From Persicaria tinctoria (lineage: Eukaryota > Streptophyta > Magnoliopsida > Caryophyllales > Polygonaceae), in contig JBANSL010000003.1 of assembly GCA_037127255.1 (NCBI GenBank), forward strand, positions 16,743,314 to 16,807,313: a stretch of 64,000 nucleotides of DNA. The letters are read 5' to 3'. Shown here in pieces: positions 24,139-36,854 of this stretch (position 1 is the stretch's first letter; every line of letters begins with the position of its first letter). The position numbers and the translations under genes are program-made. The notes below the pieces were generated by a model that searched no databases, was not told the DNA's origin, and saw only the letters and a program-made list of their open reading frames with translations.

Positions 24139-27100
24139 CTACTTCATCCAGGATGCATCTAACACCTTAGCCATGAATCCGTATCGGTCAGCTGCTTCAT
24201 CAATCTGCACAAGTTAGAACAAAACTCAAACTGTAGATCAATCAAATTGATCGATTTTTTTATCGTTTTGTTAAACATGGAACTCAACACACTCACCAAC
24301 TTCTGCGTAGGGCGTCCAGCGCCATGTCCAGCCTTACGCTCAATCCTACCGATGATAGGGTTCGTCTGAGGACTCCTCTCCACGCTCGTGCAAAGCACAT
24401 GCTGCATCGTCTACATATCGAAAGCCATCAGATCACAAATTGGGAGATGCTACATAGCATAGATCAATAATAGTAACATTTTGCAATACGTACTGCTAAG
24501 AGTTTGAGGGAGTGCAGTGGCACGACACGATCATCGTGATCAGCCGTCAGCAGCATAGTCGCGGGATACTGCGAGCTACTGCAAGGCGGAGTTTGTTGTT
24601 CCCACGGTCTCCTTACATTATGCAAAGGCGAGTACCTGTGTAAAAAAAAATGGATGAATTTTACTACTGATGCAAATTACATTATTACATGGTTCATAAA
24701 CTGTTTTACTGACTTGATTAGCCAGTTAAATTCCTCCTCCTTATCAGAACATCCAAAATCACATGTCCAGGCATGTCCTACAAACATACACGATCAAATC
24801 AGGAAAGGTAATGAAACTGAAAGACGAACTGAAAGTATCGAAACATGCATGGCCTACCGATGGTAAACTTGTGGAACCGAAGCATATCCATCACGCCAAC
24901 ATGAGCCAGTGCACATCCGAAGAGGTCTGGTCTCTGTGAAGCAGGGTTTAGAGTGTCAGAATGTACGCACCCTTACCCCGAACTAGTTGAGAGATAAGGA
25001 CAGAGAAAAGAAAACGACCAAAAAATTGAAAACTCAAGACAAGGACACAAAAACTAAACACTGTCAACCCAAATGCTACATCATCAATGATCCCGATCCA
25101 TGATCATACCTGATTGATGCAAGCTCCAACAAGGAGGCCACCGTTGCTACCGCCTTCAATGCAGAGCTTTCTTGGCTGGGTGTAGCCGGATGAGATCAGA
25201 TACTCGGCTGCAGAGATGAAGTCGTCGAAGCAGTTCTGCTTTTTAGCTAGTGAGCCTGCTTTGTGCCACTCCTCCCCATACTCACCTCCTCCCCGAATGT
25301 TGGCAATGGAGAAAACAGCATCCAAGTGCTTGAGTAGGACTACACGACTGACGCTGAAGGATGGCGTGATGCTCGTGTTGAATCCGCCATATCCATACAA
25401 CAAACACGGGTGCGATCCATCCAACACAACATCCTTTCTAGCAACAATGAAGATCGGAATCTCGGTACCATCTTTGCTCGGAACAAAAGCCTGATCACAT
25501 AGAACACAATATCAGCTCCTTGTAAGAAATCAGCACAAAATAGTCCCACATCGATGTGAATGAGACCAAAAGAGTCCCACATCGAAAATTGAACATAACA
25601 AGTCCTAATATATGAGTCGGTGAGCTGCTAATACCATTTAGTTTTAGAATGAAACCTTACCTGTTTAACTTGAAACATGGAGCGATCAAAGTTAGGAACA
25701 TGAATTTCTCGGAAGATCTTCGTCTCCGGAATCTGAGTTCTCAGGTCGCATTGGTATATGATCCCTGGGGTAAGGAAACTCGAAAACCCCACAAACACAA
25801 CAAACTCCTTACGCCTCGTCGAGATGCCATGAATGGTGCCGATTTCAATGGGCAACCGATGGATCAACGAGCCATTTTCCAACTCCCTCACTTGCAAGAC
25901 ATACTTCACATCACTCAAGTACCTCACCAGCAGCTTGTTTCGATCAACAGCATGAGCGGATACCAAGACATCCCTCTCATGTTCCGGAATCACATCAAAC
26001 CAAGCACTAGGATCCTTAAGATCAACGCGAACAAGCTTATACTTCGGCGCATCCTTGTTGGTTAGAAATGTAAAGAGCTTGTCATCATTGGCAACCACAT
26101 TGTAACTGGCCTCGAATCTGTCAACGAGCTTCGTGAAAGGAAGCGTCTCGTTGCCATTAGGAGCGCGATGTAGACCATTGGACAAGTCGAAGTAGTAGAC
26201 TTTGTTGTTAACTTCACAGCCCTCTTCAATATAAAGAATCACATACTGGAAGACCCCATACATTAGGAAGTCATTATAAAGTCTACATTGTGGTCTATAG
26301 TTAGTTATAATATACCTTGCCATCTTCGGTCACAGAGGCGGTGTAGATGTATTTGGGGTTCGCGGAGTCTCTCCAACACAAGATGTCTTCGGATTGATCT
26401 GTACCGAGGAAATGGTAGTACAATTGGTGATCAAGATTGACATTGGTTTCGGTGCCGTCGGAGGTGGTACCTTCTCTGTATGAATCAAACAAAACTTAGG
26501 TTAGGTTCTAAGATTAAGATCATTTAAAAGTATCAGTTGAGAGAGGGTCTCACTTGGGTGCAGAGTAACGGCTATAGAAGAAGCCTTTGGTATCATGTGT
26601 CCAAGCAATAGAGCTAAACTTGACCTGCAATGTGCACCTAAAAGAGTTCAGCAAAAAAAATGTGATGCTTAAGAAATAGAATAAATACCCAAATCCACTC
26701 CACCATGTTTTGTATAAAATGTAAAAATATACATTACTTTTTTTATATTTTACTCAATTGATACAATGTGCATTTTTTCACACCCGTCGAATTAAATTAA
26801 TTTAAAAATAAACCAATAAAATTATTTTGACTTTTCTTAAAGTTTATATACAGAATGAGCTGGTGTGCTCAAATTTGTTCATCACATCCATTTGGATACC
26901 CTAAAATCAAAAAAAAAAATGTTTAAAAATACACATTTTGTATGCCATCATTGTAAAAGGTCTAAAATAGGTTATTTTTCACACACACAAAAAAAAATCT
27001 CTCCAAAAACCACCCACATCCTTTTCTTTGTAAATGTTATAGTTAATTTGTTGGCAAAATTGCATAAAACCACCCACTATTCATTGTTGTTTGCAAATAA

Positions 27101-29971
27101 CCACCCCTTATTCAAAAATTGTCAAATAACCACCCACTATTCATTGTTGTTTGCAAATAACCACCCCTTATTAAAAAATTGTCAAATAACCACCCACTAT
27201 TCATTTTTGTTTGCAAATAACCACCCATACCTCTTTTCTGGTTAAATCTCACTTAATTTAATATGAAAAGACAATTATACCCCTATTCTTTAATGTTTCA
27301 TTTTTAGTAAAAACACAATTATACTTATCTTTGTTGCTTGATTTTTCAGGTATTACAATTAGACCTGTCAAATGGGTCATTCGGGTCGGGTCACTTCGGA
27401 TCCCGAGTAAAACGGGTTACAGGTACATCCAGGTTGTCTCGAACCCGGGTTTGACCGAGTTTCGGGTCATTTTTAGGTCGATTTTGGGTTTGTCAATTTT
27501 TAAATAAATTTTTAATAAATTTTTAATCTGGGTTTCGGGACATTTGATTTACCAGATTAAAAAAAATGAAAGATCAATTGTTTTTAAATAAAAAAATTTC
27601 CGACCCAAAATTAATCATATATTATTACATTTTATTAAAAAGAAAAAATTTGATATTTTATATATTATTACATTTTATTAACAATTACGTGAAATAATAA
27701 AAATCAAATATTTTTAATAAGATGTAATAATATATAAAATATCAAATTTAAAAAAAAAATGTTTAAAATTTTGATATTTATATATTATTACATTTTATTA
27801 AAAATTACGAGAAATAATAAAAATAAAATATTTTAGATCAGATATAGTATATAATTACAAGCACTATGATTTATGAACAACGTCTTTAATTGTAGAATTT
27901 TAAAATTATCCAAAATTATCAAATCATGATTTTTTTTAATTTAAAAAAGAAAAAAATTGACAAACCCAAAATCGACCCAAAATGACCTGAAAAATCGGTC
28001 AAACCCGGGTTAGAGACAACCTGGATGTACCCGGAACCCGTTTTACTTGGGACCCGACCCGAATGAACCATTTGACAGGTCTAATTGTAATACCTGAAAA
28101 AATAAGCAACAAAGAGAAGTATGTCTTTTTACTAAAAATGAAACATTAAAGAATAGGGGTATAATTGTCTTTTCATATTAAATTAAGTGATGTTTAACAA
28201 GAAAAGGGCTATGGGTGGTTATTTGCAAACAAAAATGAATAGTGGGTGGTTATTTGACAATTTTTTAATAAGGGGTGGTTATTTGCAAACAACAATGAAT
28301 AGTGGGTGGTTATTTGATAATTTTTGAATAAGGGGTGGTTATTTGCAAACAACAACGAATAGTGGGTGGTTTTATGCAATTTTGCCTAATTTGTTTTATA
28401 ATAAAAAGTGCTTTGTAACCTAAAGTGATTATTTAAATTTTAAGTATAAAAAAATTTGTGTGTGGTTCATTGAAAGTAAAATCATAAATAATAATGGCAT
28501 ATAAATTTGTAATGTAAGAGTGGTTTTGTGAAAAATCTTCTAAATCTTAAGGTTTTGTGCAATTTGCCTTAGCAAATACTGTAACATGCAATTTCTTTAA
28601 GTATTTTGTGGGTGAAATCACATGCGATTTATCAAATAGTTGTATAATTATATAATACTTGATTACATGTAAAATAGATAGTTCAACAGGTTTTTTTTTT
28701 AAAAAAAAGATAGTTCAACAGGTTAAAAAAAAAAGATAGTTCAACAGAATCGACCAAAGCAAATAAAAAATAAATAAAAAATAAAATAAAATAAAAATTC
28801 GGAAACACAAATAAACCATTCATACCCATGAAACTGAATCAGGCGCGATCACCCTATCGCTAACACACATTACTTTGATGGTAACCCAATCACTCCCACT
28901 CGAACTAAGGCCGTAAGCCAAAAACTCTCCGTCCTCGCTCACAGAACACATGTTGAGCGAGACGGTCCCGTCCTCGCTCAGCTCGTTCGGATCAAGCAAC
29001 ACCTGTGACTTACCCTCCAAACCATCCTGTAACGATTCCATAATAAGAAATGTAACAAAATTGACCAATTGAACATATTTTTATTCCGAAAATGACCCTT
29101 AAACAACAAACCTGAACGTAAAGCACATCTTGAGGCTGGAGGCCGGTGTTGTGGAAGTAAAAGTACCTAACCCCGCGCTTGAATGGCGGGGTGTACCGCG
29201 GGTGATCGAACAGCTCCTCGATCCTCTGCTTTATGCTCTCCCTCTCATCGCAAGTTTTCATGACTGAATCCGTCAATTCGACTTGGCTCCTCACGAACTC
29301 CTTCGTCTCTTCCGAATCCGGATCTTCCAGCCTACACAACCAAAAAAAAATTCAAAACCAATTGATCTTAAACTTTTGCTTGGAACTTCTAAAACTTTCA
29401 ATGTTCCACTTCCACATTCGTAAACAATAACCTTATCACGAAATAAAAACTTATCAGTTAGCTTATTGGACCTTTTGATTTTGATATTATATTTTATTTG
29501 GTAAACAGATTTTTTTTGATATTATATAGTTGTAAATGAAATAAATATAAGATTTTAGCTTGATTAGCTTTGGAATGAGAGTATTTCACCAGCTACCCAC
29601 CGAAGCTTTTCAGAGCTTAAATTTATCAAACATCATACTGGCTTATTAACATATATTTAACACAAAAAATTCATCAGTTTCACCTACTTATCAACTAGTG
29701 TTTTGTCTTCCTACCCAAAAAAAAAATAGTATTTTGTCAAACAGAGCCTAACTTATAAACTTTTAAAGTTAAGGTATGATGTTAGAGTCGAGGATGACTG
29801 CTTTCTATTTTTATATATTACTGTAATAAGCAGGTAAGAAAAAAAGAAAAAAAAAGCATACCAGCGGTAAGGGTCAGGGATGGGAACGCCGTGATAGATA
29901 TGAACGATGGAGTGGTCTCGACGGGGTTTCGGGTAGGCCAAAGGCAGGTCGACGGCGGAGAGGGAGCCCAT
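24139..29971 (-). CDS. Prolyl oligopeptidase (S9A), copy 2, 12 exons, 729 aa
   Basis: This is a second complete POP gene. Exons, 5' to 3' on the minus strand: 29971-29862, 29331-29112, 29026-28826, 26624-26554, 26475-26316, 26245-25661, 25490-25110, 24933-24858, 24777-24714, 24635-24494, 24410-24297, 24204-24139. The sum is 2190 nt with stop, 729 aa. Ten exons match or nearly match copy 1 in length and all intron phases agree; exons 5, 6, 10 and 12 differ by whole codons only. The catalytic Ser in GGSNGG (about 564), Asp in TADHDDRV and His in RKAGHGAG (699) are all kept. The C-terminus ends ASWMK, shorter than copy 1 by one residue. The start MGSLSAVD follows a TATTTAAA box about 60 bp upstream. 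Intron 3 is swollen to 2.2 kb by a fold-back transposon. It is expected to cleave short peptides after proline, like copy 1; whether roles have split cannot be seen. Confidence 0.95.
27053..28386. mobile_element. Mutator-like fold-back element in POP-2 intron 3
   Basis: The element starts GGCAAAATTGC, ends GCAATTTTGCC and is flanked by a perfect 9-bp duplication TAATTTGTT (27044-27052 and 28387-28395), the size made by Mutator-like transposases. The two arms are inverted repeats of roughly 430-450 bp with high similarity. Each arm begins with about three tandem units of about 60 bp built on CAAATAACCACCCACTATTC. The inner arm parts carry a GC-rich block with GGGTCATTCGGGTCGGGTC, and the centre is AT-rich. 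A single strand could fold almost completely. No transposase is encoded. Confidence 0.9.
29440..29752. mobile_element. Degraded Tourist-like MITE in POP-2 intron 1
   Basis: Segments such as ATACTGGCTTATTAACATATATTTAA match, in reverse orientation, the Tourist-type MITE at 10813-11120 upstream of POP-1. The right end (CAAACAGAGCCTAA) looks like a Tourist terminus; the left end is unclear. Confidence 0.45.
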
Positions 29972-30027
29972 ATCTTAAGGATTTTGGGGGGTTTTGTGTT
30001 TTGAGGAAAAAGTGAGGGAAAAAAGGC

Positions 30028-30035
30028 TTTAAATA
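30028..30035 (-). promoter_or_regulatory. TATA-like box of POP-2
   Basis: TATTTAAA on the minus strand, about 60 bp upstream of the POP-2 start codon. Confidence 0.45.
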
Positions 30036-30793
30036 GAAGGTTTTGAAAAGGGGAAATGGAGTTAGGCGAATGACATGAATTTGATGATACAGTAAATGAG
30101 GTTATTGGAAGTAACGTTAAAATGTCGCCAGCGATCTCCTAATTTTGGGGGTATGACTTATGAGGAGTGCCGTGCATTCCACCGTCCACGCAAAGATGGA
30201 GGATGTTATATTTAATTATTTATTATTCTTTCCGTCTCAAAATATAAGTAATTTTTTTTAAAAAAAATAATTATAAAAAAAAGTTATTTCTTTCTATAAT
30301 GTTAGAATTCGAGAACAGATAAGTCTGATTCTCGATGGATAGATGTCCACCACCTTCATTTTTCGGTCTTGATTTGTCTCACCGATTTCTTTCTCAACGG
30401 TTTTCTCTTCTGCCATTTTTTACGATCTCTCAATTTGTTAAATAATACAGTAATTTTGTGGGATAGTTTCAATTCTTATACTGTATATTTTTTCTAAAAG
30501 AGGAAGAAGAGTGCAAAATCATTTATTTCTTAAATTTGATGATAGATAAGTAGTACAATGGTACAGTTAGGTGGTAGATGAATCGTACAACGGTACTAGG
30601 TATATCGTCACTGCTTATGATGGGGTGTTTGTTCATTAAGACTTACTCCGTAAGAGGGACTGAATCCAAAATAAAAACTTTGGTAAGTTGAGTAAATTAG
30701 ATTTGCCTGGAAAACGGATCAAAAAACAAGATTTGCCTTATGAAATTAATAAACAAATACTTATTGGAACCCAAAAATCATAAATAAATAGTA

Positions 30794-31028
30794 CTCCCTC
30801 CGTTCCAAAATACATGGGCTTTTGGTTTTCGACACGTTTTTTAAGGAGCGGAAAACTCTATAAAATATTATTTTTTTAATTATATTTTTTATATAATATG
30901 ATACTTATTAGTAATAAGTATCATATTATATAAAAAATTAAATTAAATTAATAATATTTTATAGAGTTTTCCGCTCCTTAAAAAACGTGTCACAAAGCAA
31001 AAACCCATGTATTTTGGAACGGAGGTAG
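30794..31028. mobile_element. Stowaway MITE
   Basis: The left end CTCCCTCCGTTCC and right end GGAACGGAGGTAG are inverted and flanked by TA. The long inner arms (GACACGTTTTTTAAGGAGCGGAAAACTCTATAAAATATT and its complement) pair almost fully. Confidence 0.88.
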
Positions 31029-32990
31029 TAGTAAAATCATAGTTTGGTACGTTAGCTTATTCTTATTGTCAATTAGTTTTCAGATTGTACAGTATCTAAC
31101 TATGTATGGTATATAATTTTTTTAAAAAAATATATAGTATGTAAAAATGTATATTCTATATAATATTTTTATTTAATATGATATTTTTTTAAGTACTAAC
31201 TTAACGATGGTATAATATGGAATTGGCATTGGTGGATTAAGTTACTGTGACGAACAGAGACCCAATGGAGAAAGGATGTCGCCATACATGTTCACCGATG
31301 CTAAAATAATGTTGTCATTGTTGATTCGATCGAAAAAGGAGGAAATGTTGTCATAAGTAGAAACCCAAGTGTACGTTTCCTCCTTTGTGCTGTCCTTTTT
31401 ATTTATATCCACCCCTCTTGAGAATCTTTGACAACTTCATCAAGGGTTGGAGATAAAAAAAGCTAGAGTGATAGTTTGATAAAGGTTGAATTGTTAGGGA
31501 TAGTGTAAAGTTGAAGATTCGGATCATCTCGCTTGATGGTTTGCTTGTTTTGTCATGGAGAAGTACATGAGCAAGGAGCTCTCATTGTGTCGGATATTTT
31601 AGGCTGATGAATAGGTCCTTGTTCAGGTACTTCTCCTTAACAAGAAAAGCACCGTTTCAATTTCATAATTGAATTAGAGTTTGTTTTGTTTAGAAATTTA
31701 TGAGGAACTCAATTGTCTTGAATTTTGTTCTTTCTTTCTTTTTATCAACATGTTACCTCCCAAATCCCAACCATTTTATTCAAATCAACAAAATGGGCAA
31801 TAATGAGTGGGGTGATGGGTTGAAAGCTCTCCCTCACACTTGACTCATCACTCGTTCACCCTATATCAAGCTACTAATACTAATACATGACTTTTATGGA
31901 ATGTTATTAACTACTCCATTAATTATAGGGCTTTTTTAGGATTTGGCACAATTAATAAGGAAATGAACATTTGGACTGATTAAAAAGTGTATATATGAAT
32001 TTTATTTTATTTTTTTGCAAAAAATATGTTTTACCTAGAATTAAAAAGTGTATATATGAAGAAAAAAATATCCAAAATATTTAAAAAGACTTATCTTTAT
32101 AAACAATATTTTTAGACTAAAAAAACTTATAATTTTGAACGGAGAGAGTATTTTACCCTTATTTATAACCCTCAAAACAATACTCAATTATGAATTATCA
32201 AATCAATGAGTACAAGATGAAACCAATTTCATAAAAAAAAAAAAAAAAAAATCCGTTGGAATTGGTAATTAGAGTTACTGAGAATGAGATGGAGGAAGGG
32301 GTTTAGGGGGAAGAACAGAGAAGGAGGAAGAATCCACAGAGTAATAATTATTTTTATCATTAAATCACATCAATTCCGGTTAATGATATATGAATAGGAT
32401 AACCAAATATCATGATCTATGAGGATCTAGATCAACATTTAAATATTTTACCCTTATTATTTATAACCCTCTATTACTTTAATTCATTCCTTCTTTATTT
32501 AGAAACACATCTATTTCCAGCTTAATGATTTATGAATAGGATAACCAAACATCATGATCTATGAGGATCGTATCTTGAGCACACCATCCACATTTCTGAT
32601 TCAATTACGGTTAGTTACTATTTTAAATCAATCATAAATATATGGGTATTGTCTAAATTTTTTTAAAATTCAATGCTCGGGAGTTTGTTCTGCGTTGATC
32701 ATGAGGTCTTGTAGAGAAACTCCAATATAGTTTATTCTCAACTCTATCAAATCCTGTCAAATTTTTATACAACTCTATTAGTAGATTTTGTATCCCGTGG
32801 AGGTTTTATAGAACTCCAATATAATTTATTTTTCTTTTATCTCTTTTTTTTATATATATACCTTTATAGCATATACGGAGTATTAAACGTTCCAGTTTAA
32901 GAAAGATTTTCCTTTTTTTTATTCAAAAGTCGACTACTGCCTTAAAGCCCTTAATTATTATTTATATAAATGGAGGAAGTGAACATATTA
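31029..32990. other. AT-rich intergenic stretch
   Basis: No convincing gene. Two short related segments (about 32345-32440 and 32490-32575, sharing ATGAATAGGATAACCAAA.ATCATGATCTATGAGGATC) form a local duplication. A degraded Stowaway-like end (GAACGGAGAGAGTA, about 32135-32150) is also present. Confidence 0.4.
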
Positions 32991-32999
32991 CAAATGCAT

Positions 33000-35395
33000 A
33001 ATGGAATGTCAGTAAATTCAACAAAAAGAACATCAAAGGAGAAGGAGGCCTTGGGCCTTGCCCATGGCGTCTGCCAGCCGATTGGCCTGTCTCTTTATGT
33101 GGGATATTGTATCTTCCCAATCCAGCTCATCTAGCCACACCCTGCATTGCATAACAAGATGTACTTCAAGACCGGTCGCTTGCTTTTTCATGGTGAGTAG
33201 CTCGTAGATCTCGATCGAGTCCGTTTCGAGGATCACTTTTGTCAGATTATGTGCCTTGGCCATCCTGATCCCGTGATATGCTGCCCACATCTTAGCCATC
33301 CAGGGGGTGCAGTATCCACAAACAAAGTTGAATGCGAGTTTGAACTCCCCTAAATCACCTGTAATCACACCACCACCACCGACATCCTCTGGATTCCCCT
33401 TAGCCGAGCCATCCACGTTGAGTTTCACCCAACCTGGTGGGGGAGGGCACCAGGTGGATCGACTCTCCGACCCTCTCGGAGGGGGGCTCAAGTTCAGTTT
33501 ATGGGCAATGGCTTTGTTGATGTAATTGGGAGCGTCTTGAAAAGCTTTCACAACTAACTTTCCCACTTCATCTTTCCCGTCCAAGATTGCCCACAACATG
33601 GAAGCAAAGTAGGTTGCCTTTTTGTCCTCCCTCCTCGTGCATTCGAACACCGGCCAATTCTTGATATTCATCTCCAAAAAGAAAGAAGGCTGATAATAGA
33701 TTCTCACCATGTCCCACTGCTCGAGGAAGTGGAGAGTCGTTTCAATATCGGAGCACCTAGGACAAGCTCCCGACAACGTCAGATGACGCCTAGCCCGGTT
33801 CGCATTCGAGAGGATGCAATCATGTGCTGCCATATACATGAATGTTCTCGCTCGTTGCTGAACCGGGGTCCTCCAGATGTGGTGCCAAGCATCCACCACA
33901 TGAGGCCCGTTCTGCTTGAGACGAATCATTCTTGTTGCTGAGCTCGTAGTGAATTCCTCCGAAGGTGACAACCCCCAAACGAGCCTGTCTGTGCAGCCGC
34001 TGTCCTCCTTCAAGTAGACCGCCTGCATCCTTTTAAGTGTATCCGGACCCAAGTATTGGGGCAACACCGGCCACTCCCAGCCTTTAGGACCCTTCATTTC
34101 AGCAATAGAAGCGCCTCCGACATTGCCGCACTGGTTGAGTAGCAATGTCCATGAGTGGTGAGTCAAGGAGCCATGGGTGAATCCAGAAGTGTGTGGATTC
34201 CCCATTGCCCACCGCTACCCTCAAGTGAGGCGTCAAAGCTTCAGCCCCGTGTAATATTCCCTTCCACATGCTCGAGGAACTTGATCTCCTCTCGAACATA
34301 TCAACGTCTGCTCTCCCATGGAAATACTTACCACAAACAACTCGGCTCCATAGCGCATTCGGTTTATTTAGTAATCGCCAACTGAGCTTTGCTAGGAGGG
34401 CTTGATTTAAGACCCGCATTGCTCGCACTCCGAGCCTACCGTCCTTCTTAGCTGCAGTGACCATCTTCCAATTTAGCAAATGGGGCTTTCCTCTCTTCAC
34501 TGCATGAACCCCGTATGAAGCCTCAGACCGCCCTATCAATCGCATCACAAGTGCTCCTCGGAACTAAGGTGGACTACATAGCATATACTTGAAGACTTGT
34601 AAGAACAGAATTAGCTAGTGTCACCCGTCCTGCAAAGGAGAGTGTTTTCGCCTTCCACCCTTGAAGTCTATTCGTCACCTTCTCTAACAAGAAATGATAC
34701 CGTTCCCTAGTCATTCGGCCTGTTACCGTGGGGACTCCAAGATAGTTTCCGAACTCATATGAAATTGGGGCCCCAAGCGCACCACTGATTGCATCTTTGG
34801 CATTTGTAGGGACATTGCGGGAGAATAGTACAATGCTTTTAGCATAATTAACTTTCTCCCCCGATTGTGAGCAGAAAGTGTCCAAGCAAGCTTTGATTAC
34901 GGCTCCCTGTTCCGTCGAAGCCTCCGCCATAAGAACTAGGTCGTCGGCGAAAAAGAGACGCGAGAGTCTAACTCCACCCACTTCAACCGGCTTCCAACTT
35001 CCCCTTTGAACAGTTGCGTTTATGCTCTGCGACAGATGCTCCATACACATGACGAAGAGGTAAGGCGATAGAGGGTCGCCTTGGCGAATGCCCCAAGACG
35101 CCGAGAATCCTCCAGCCACTTCCCCATTCCAAAGAAGCTCCGTTCTCCCCGTCATTTGGCATTTCATTATGACGTTGATCAGGTGATGAGGAATCCTAGC
35201 AAGCTCCAGGGTCTCTTGCAAGAATTCCCAACTGATCCGATCATATGCCTTCTCAAGATCGATTTTAACCACCATCCATCTCCTTCGTCTCCGTTATGAC
35301 ATTGAGTGCAAAACCTCCAGCACAGTGACCACACTGTCGATGATCTGTCTGTCGGGTACGAAGCTAGCTTTCTTAGATACACTGATTTAGCAACT
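33000..35395 (-). mobile_element. 5'-truncated L1-type LINE
   Basis: The minus strand carries the RT, zf-RVT and RNase H parts of an ORF2, starting abruptly inside the RT (SFVPDRQIIDS) at about 35385. Target-site duplications were not found, so the ends are approximate. 5' truncation is normal for LINE insertions. Confidence 0.8.
33033..35385 (-). pseudogene. LINE ORF2 fragment (RT-zf-RVT-RNase H)
   Basis: The RT core keeps VVKIDLEKAYDRISWEF, GIRQGDPLSPYLF and the catalytic FFADDLVL (about 34950). zf-RVT shows CPRCSDIETTLHFLEQW, which lacks the last Cys. RNase H-like sequence follows (KLNVDGSAKGNP, LETDSIEIYELL, ANRLADAMG) up to the stop at 33033. Breaks: stops at 35294 (TAA), 34574 (TAG) and 34523 (TGA), then frame changes near 34550 and in the overlap at 34099-34205. 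No endonuclease or ORF1 remains. Confidence 0.85.
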
Positions 35396-36261
35396 TTAAA
35401 ATATTTTTAGGGGGTTTAAACATTGCGGAGTAGTATTTAGGAACATTGTTGTCATTAATTAAATCAGAGCTATTAGTTAGTGTGCTTCATAGCATTAAAA
35501 AAAAAGACTCTAATTTTATTTATGCATCGAGGGCCAGTTTTACATTAACTATAGCAGATCCGAATCCAATTTTGAGAACCTAAAAGATTTTATTTGTTTA
35601 TTTATTTATTACTGTAAATACTATGCAAATCTCTGATCAAAAAAAAAAAACACTATGCAAATCTCTGAAATTAGATTCGTAGTGTTACTTTTGATGATAC
35701 TTCCAAGTTCCAAATAGATTAATGGGTTAGAAAATGGGCGTAGTTGTCCGTAGGCTCAAATTTGACAAAGAAAGAACCATCGGAAGAACTTGAAATACTG
35801 GCCCAGCAACAAGTTCAATAATTTAAGACGGGTATTGGCCCAATGGGCTCTGATATGTGTTGTAGTTACGGAGTGATATTTGCACCTTTTTTTTAAAAAA
35901 AAAAAAAAAAAAAATAGGCTTGTTGAGTTACAAGTTTGTTTTAGTTTTATCAGATGTCTCCCAAGAGACTCTTGAGTTATATTATATAACTTATATACAC
36001 ATTTGTGATTTAAGAGAAGTAGAGTCTTTTTTTTTTTTTAAAAAAGGGAATATGTGAAATAGACGGTAAAAGAGTAAGGTCGAAAGAAATAGCAACATCT
36101 TGTGGTAATTGGTAAAAACCCATCAGGAATTGTTAGACATCAAAATCCCATTGGCTCATTATGAGACCACAAAATCAATAAATCACATGTCACCGTGTCT
36201 TTCTCCTATCCCCCAATCTTCTTCTCCTTATAAATCTTAAATATAAAATAAAACAAAAAAT
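35396..36261. other. AT-rich intergenic stretch
   Basis: Poly-A/T tracts (35641-35651, 35889-35914, 36028-36046) and a short duplicated CACTATGCAAATCTCTGA (about 35619-35667). No gene recognised. Confidence 0.4.
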
Positions 36262-36262
36262 A

Positions 36263-36313
<51 letters not shown>
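36262..36313. repeat. (AT)n(AG)n microsatellite
   Basis: Alternating AT to about 36287 then AG to 36313. Confidence 0.9.
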
Positions 36314-36411
36314 TTAACATAATAACAAAATGGGCGACTTTGTATTGTGAAAACTTTCCTTTCTCTAGAAAATCTAGGCGTTGGTTGTCCAACCCCTGCT
36401 TCGGCCGTTCG

Positions 36412-36854
36412 CAGGAGAGGATTCTCTTTAGAGCTAGAGGTGGCAATTGCCCCCTAATCGAAAATGAAATTTAATATATACTTGGTCCTCTCGTAGATAG
36501 CTTCGCTTTGATATATTATATATAAGCTCAAATCTGATACTTAAGCAAAAAGTTATGAATGTTTCAAGACTGAACTAACATAAATTATTTCCGACATCAT
36601 TTTTCAAACTGAGTTACTTCTATCGTAATTATCTTTGTTAAACTAGCTTCCTACCTTAACACTATAATTAATTAAGCTCAATAAGTTCGAATTAGTATAT
36701 TATATTGAAATATTTAAAAACTTTGAAATCAAATAGGCGCGATTAATGTTTTTATTATATTGATGATTGCTTACAAGAAATTAGATATTTTACAGAAAAA
36801 ATTTCGGTGATAATTTTCCGTCCCCTCAAATAAAAGTTTCAGGATCCGCCACTC
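36412..36854. mobile_element. hAT MITE, family A copy 2
   Basis: This copy aligns end to end with the element at 17396-17837 (443 versus 442 bp), including internal landmarks CCCC.AATCGAAAATGAAATTTA, GATATATTAT and TTCAGG(A/T)TCCGCCACT. The flanks GCCGTTCG (36404-36411) and GCCGTCCG (36855-36862) are an 8-bp duplication with one mismatch. It sits in GC-rich sequence. Confidence 0.85.

Noticed and set aside
26865..27245. A 126-codon open frame with repeated [13 protein letters not shown]
   Set aside because: It is a reading of the minisatellite in the arm of the fold-back element and not a gene.
27053..28386. Tandem repeats in both arms as a CRISPR-like array
   Set aside because: Plant nuclear context, few units, part of an inverted-repeat transposon with a 9-bp duplication.
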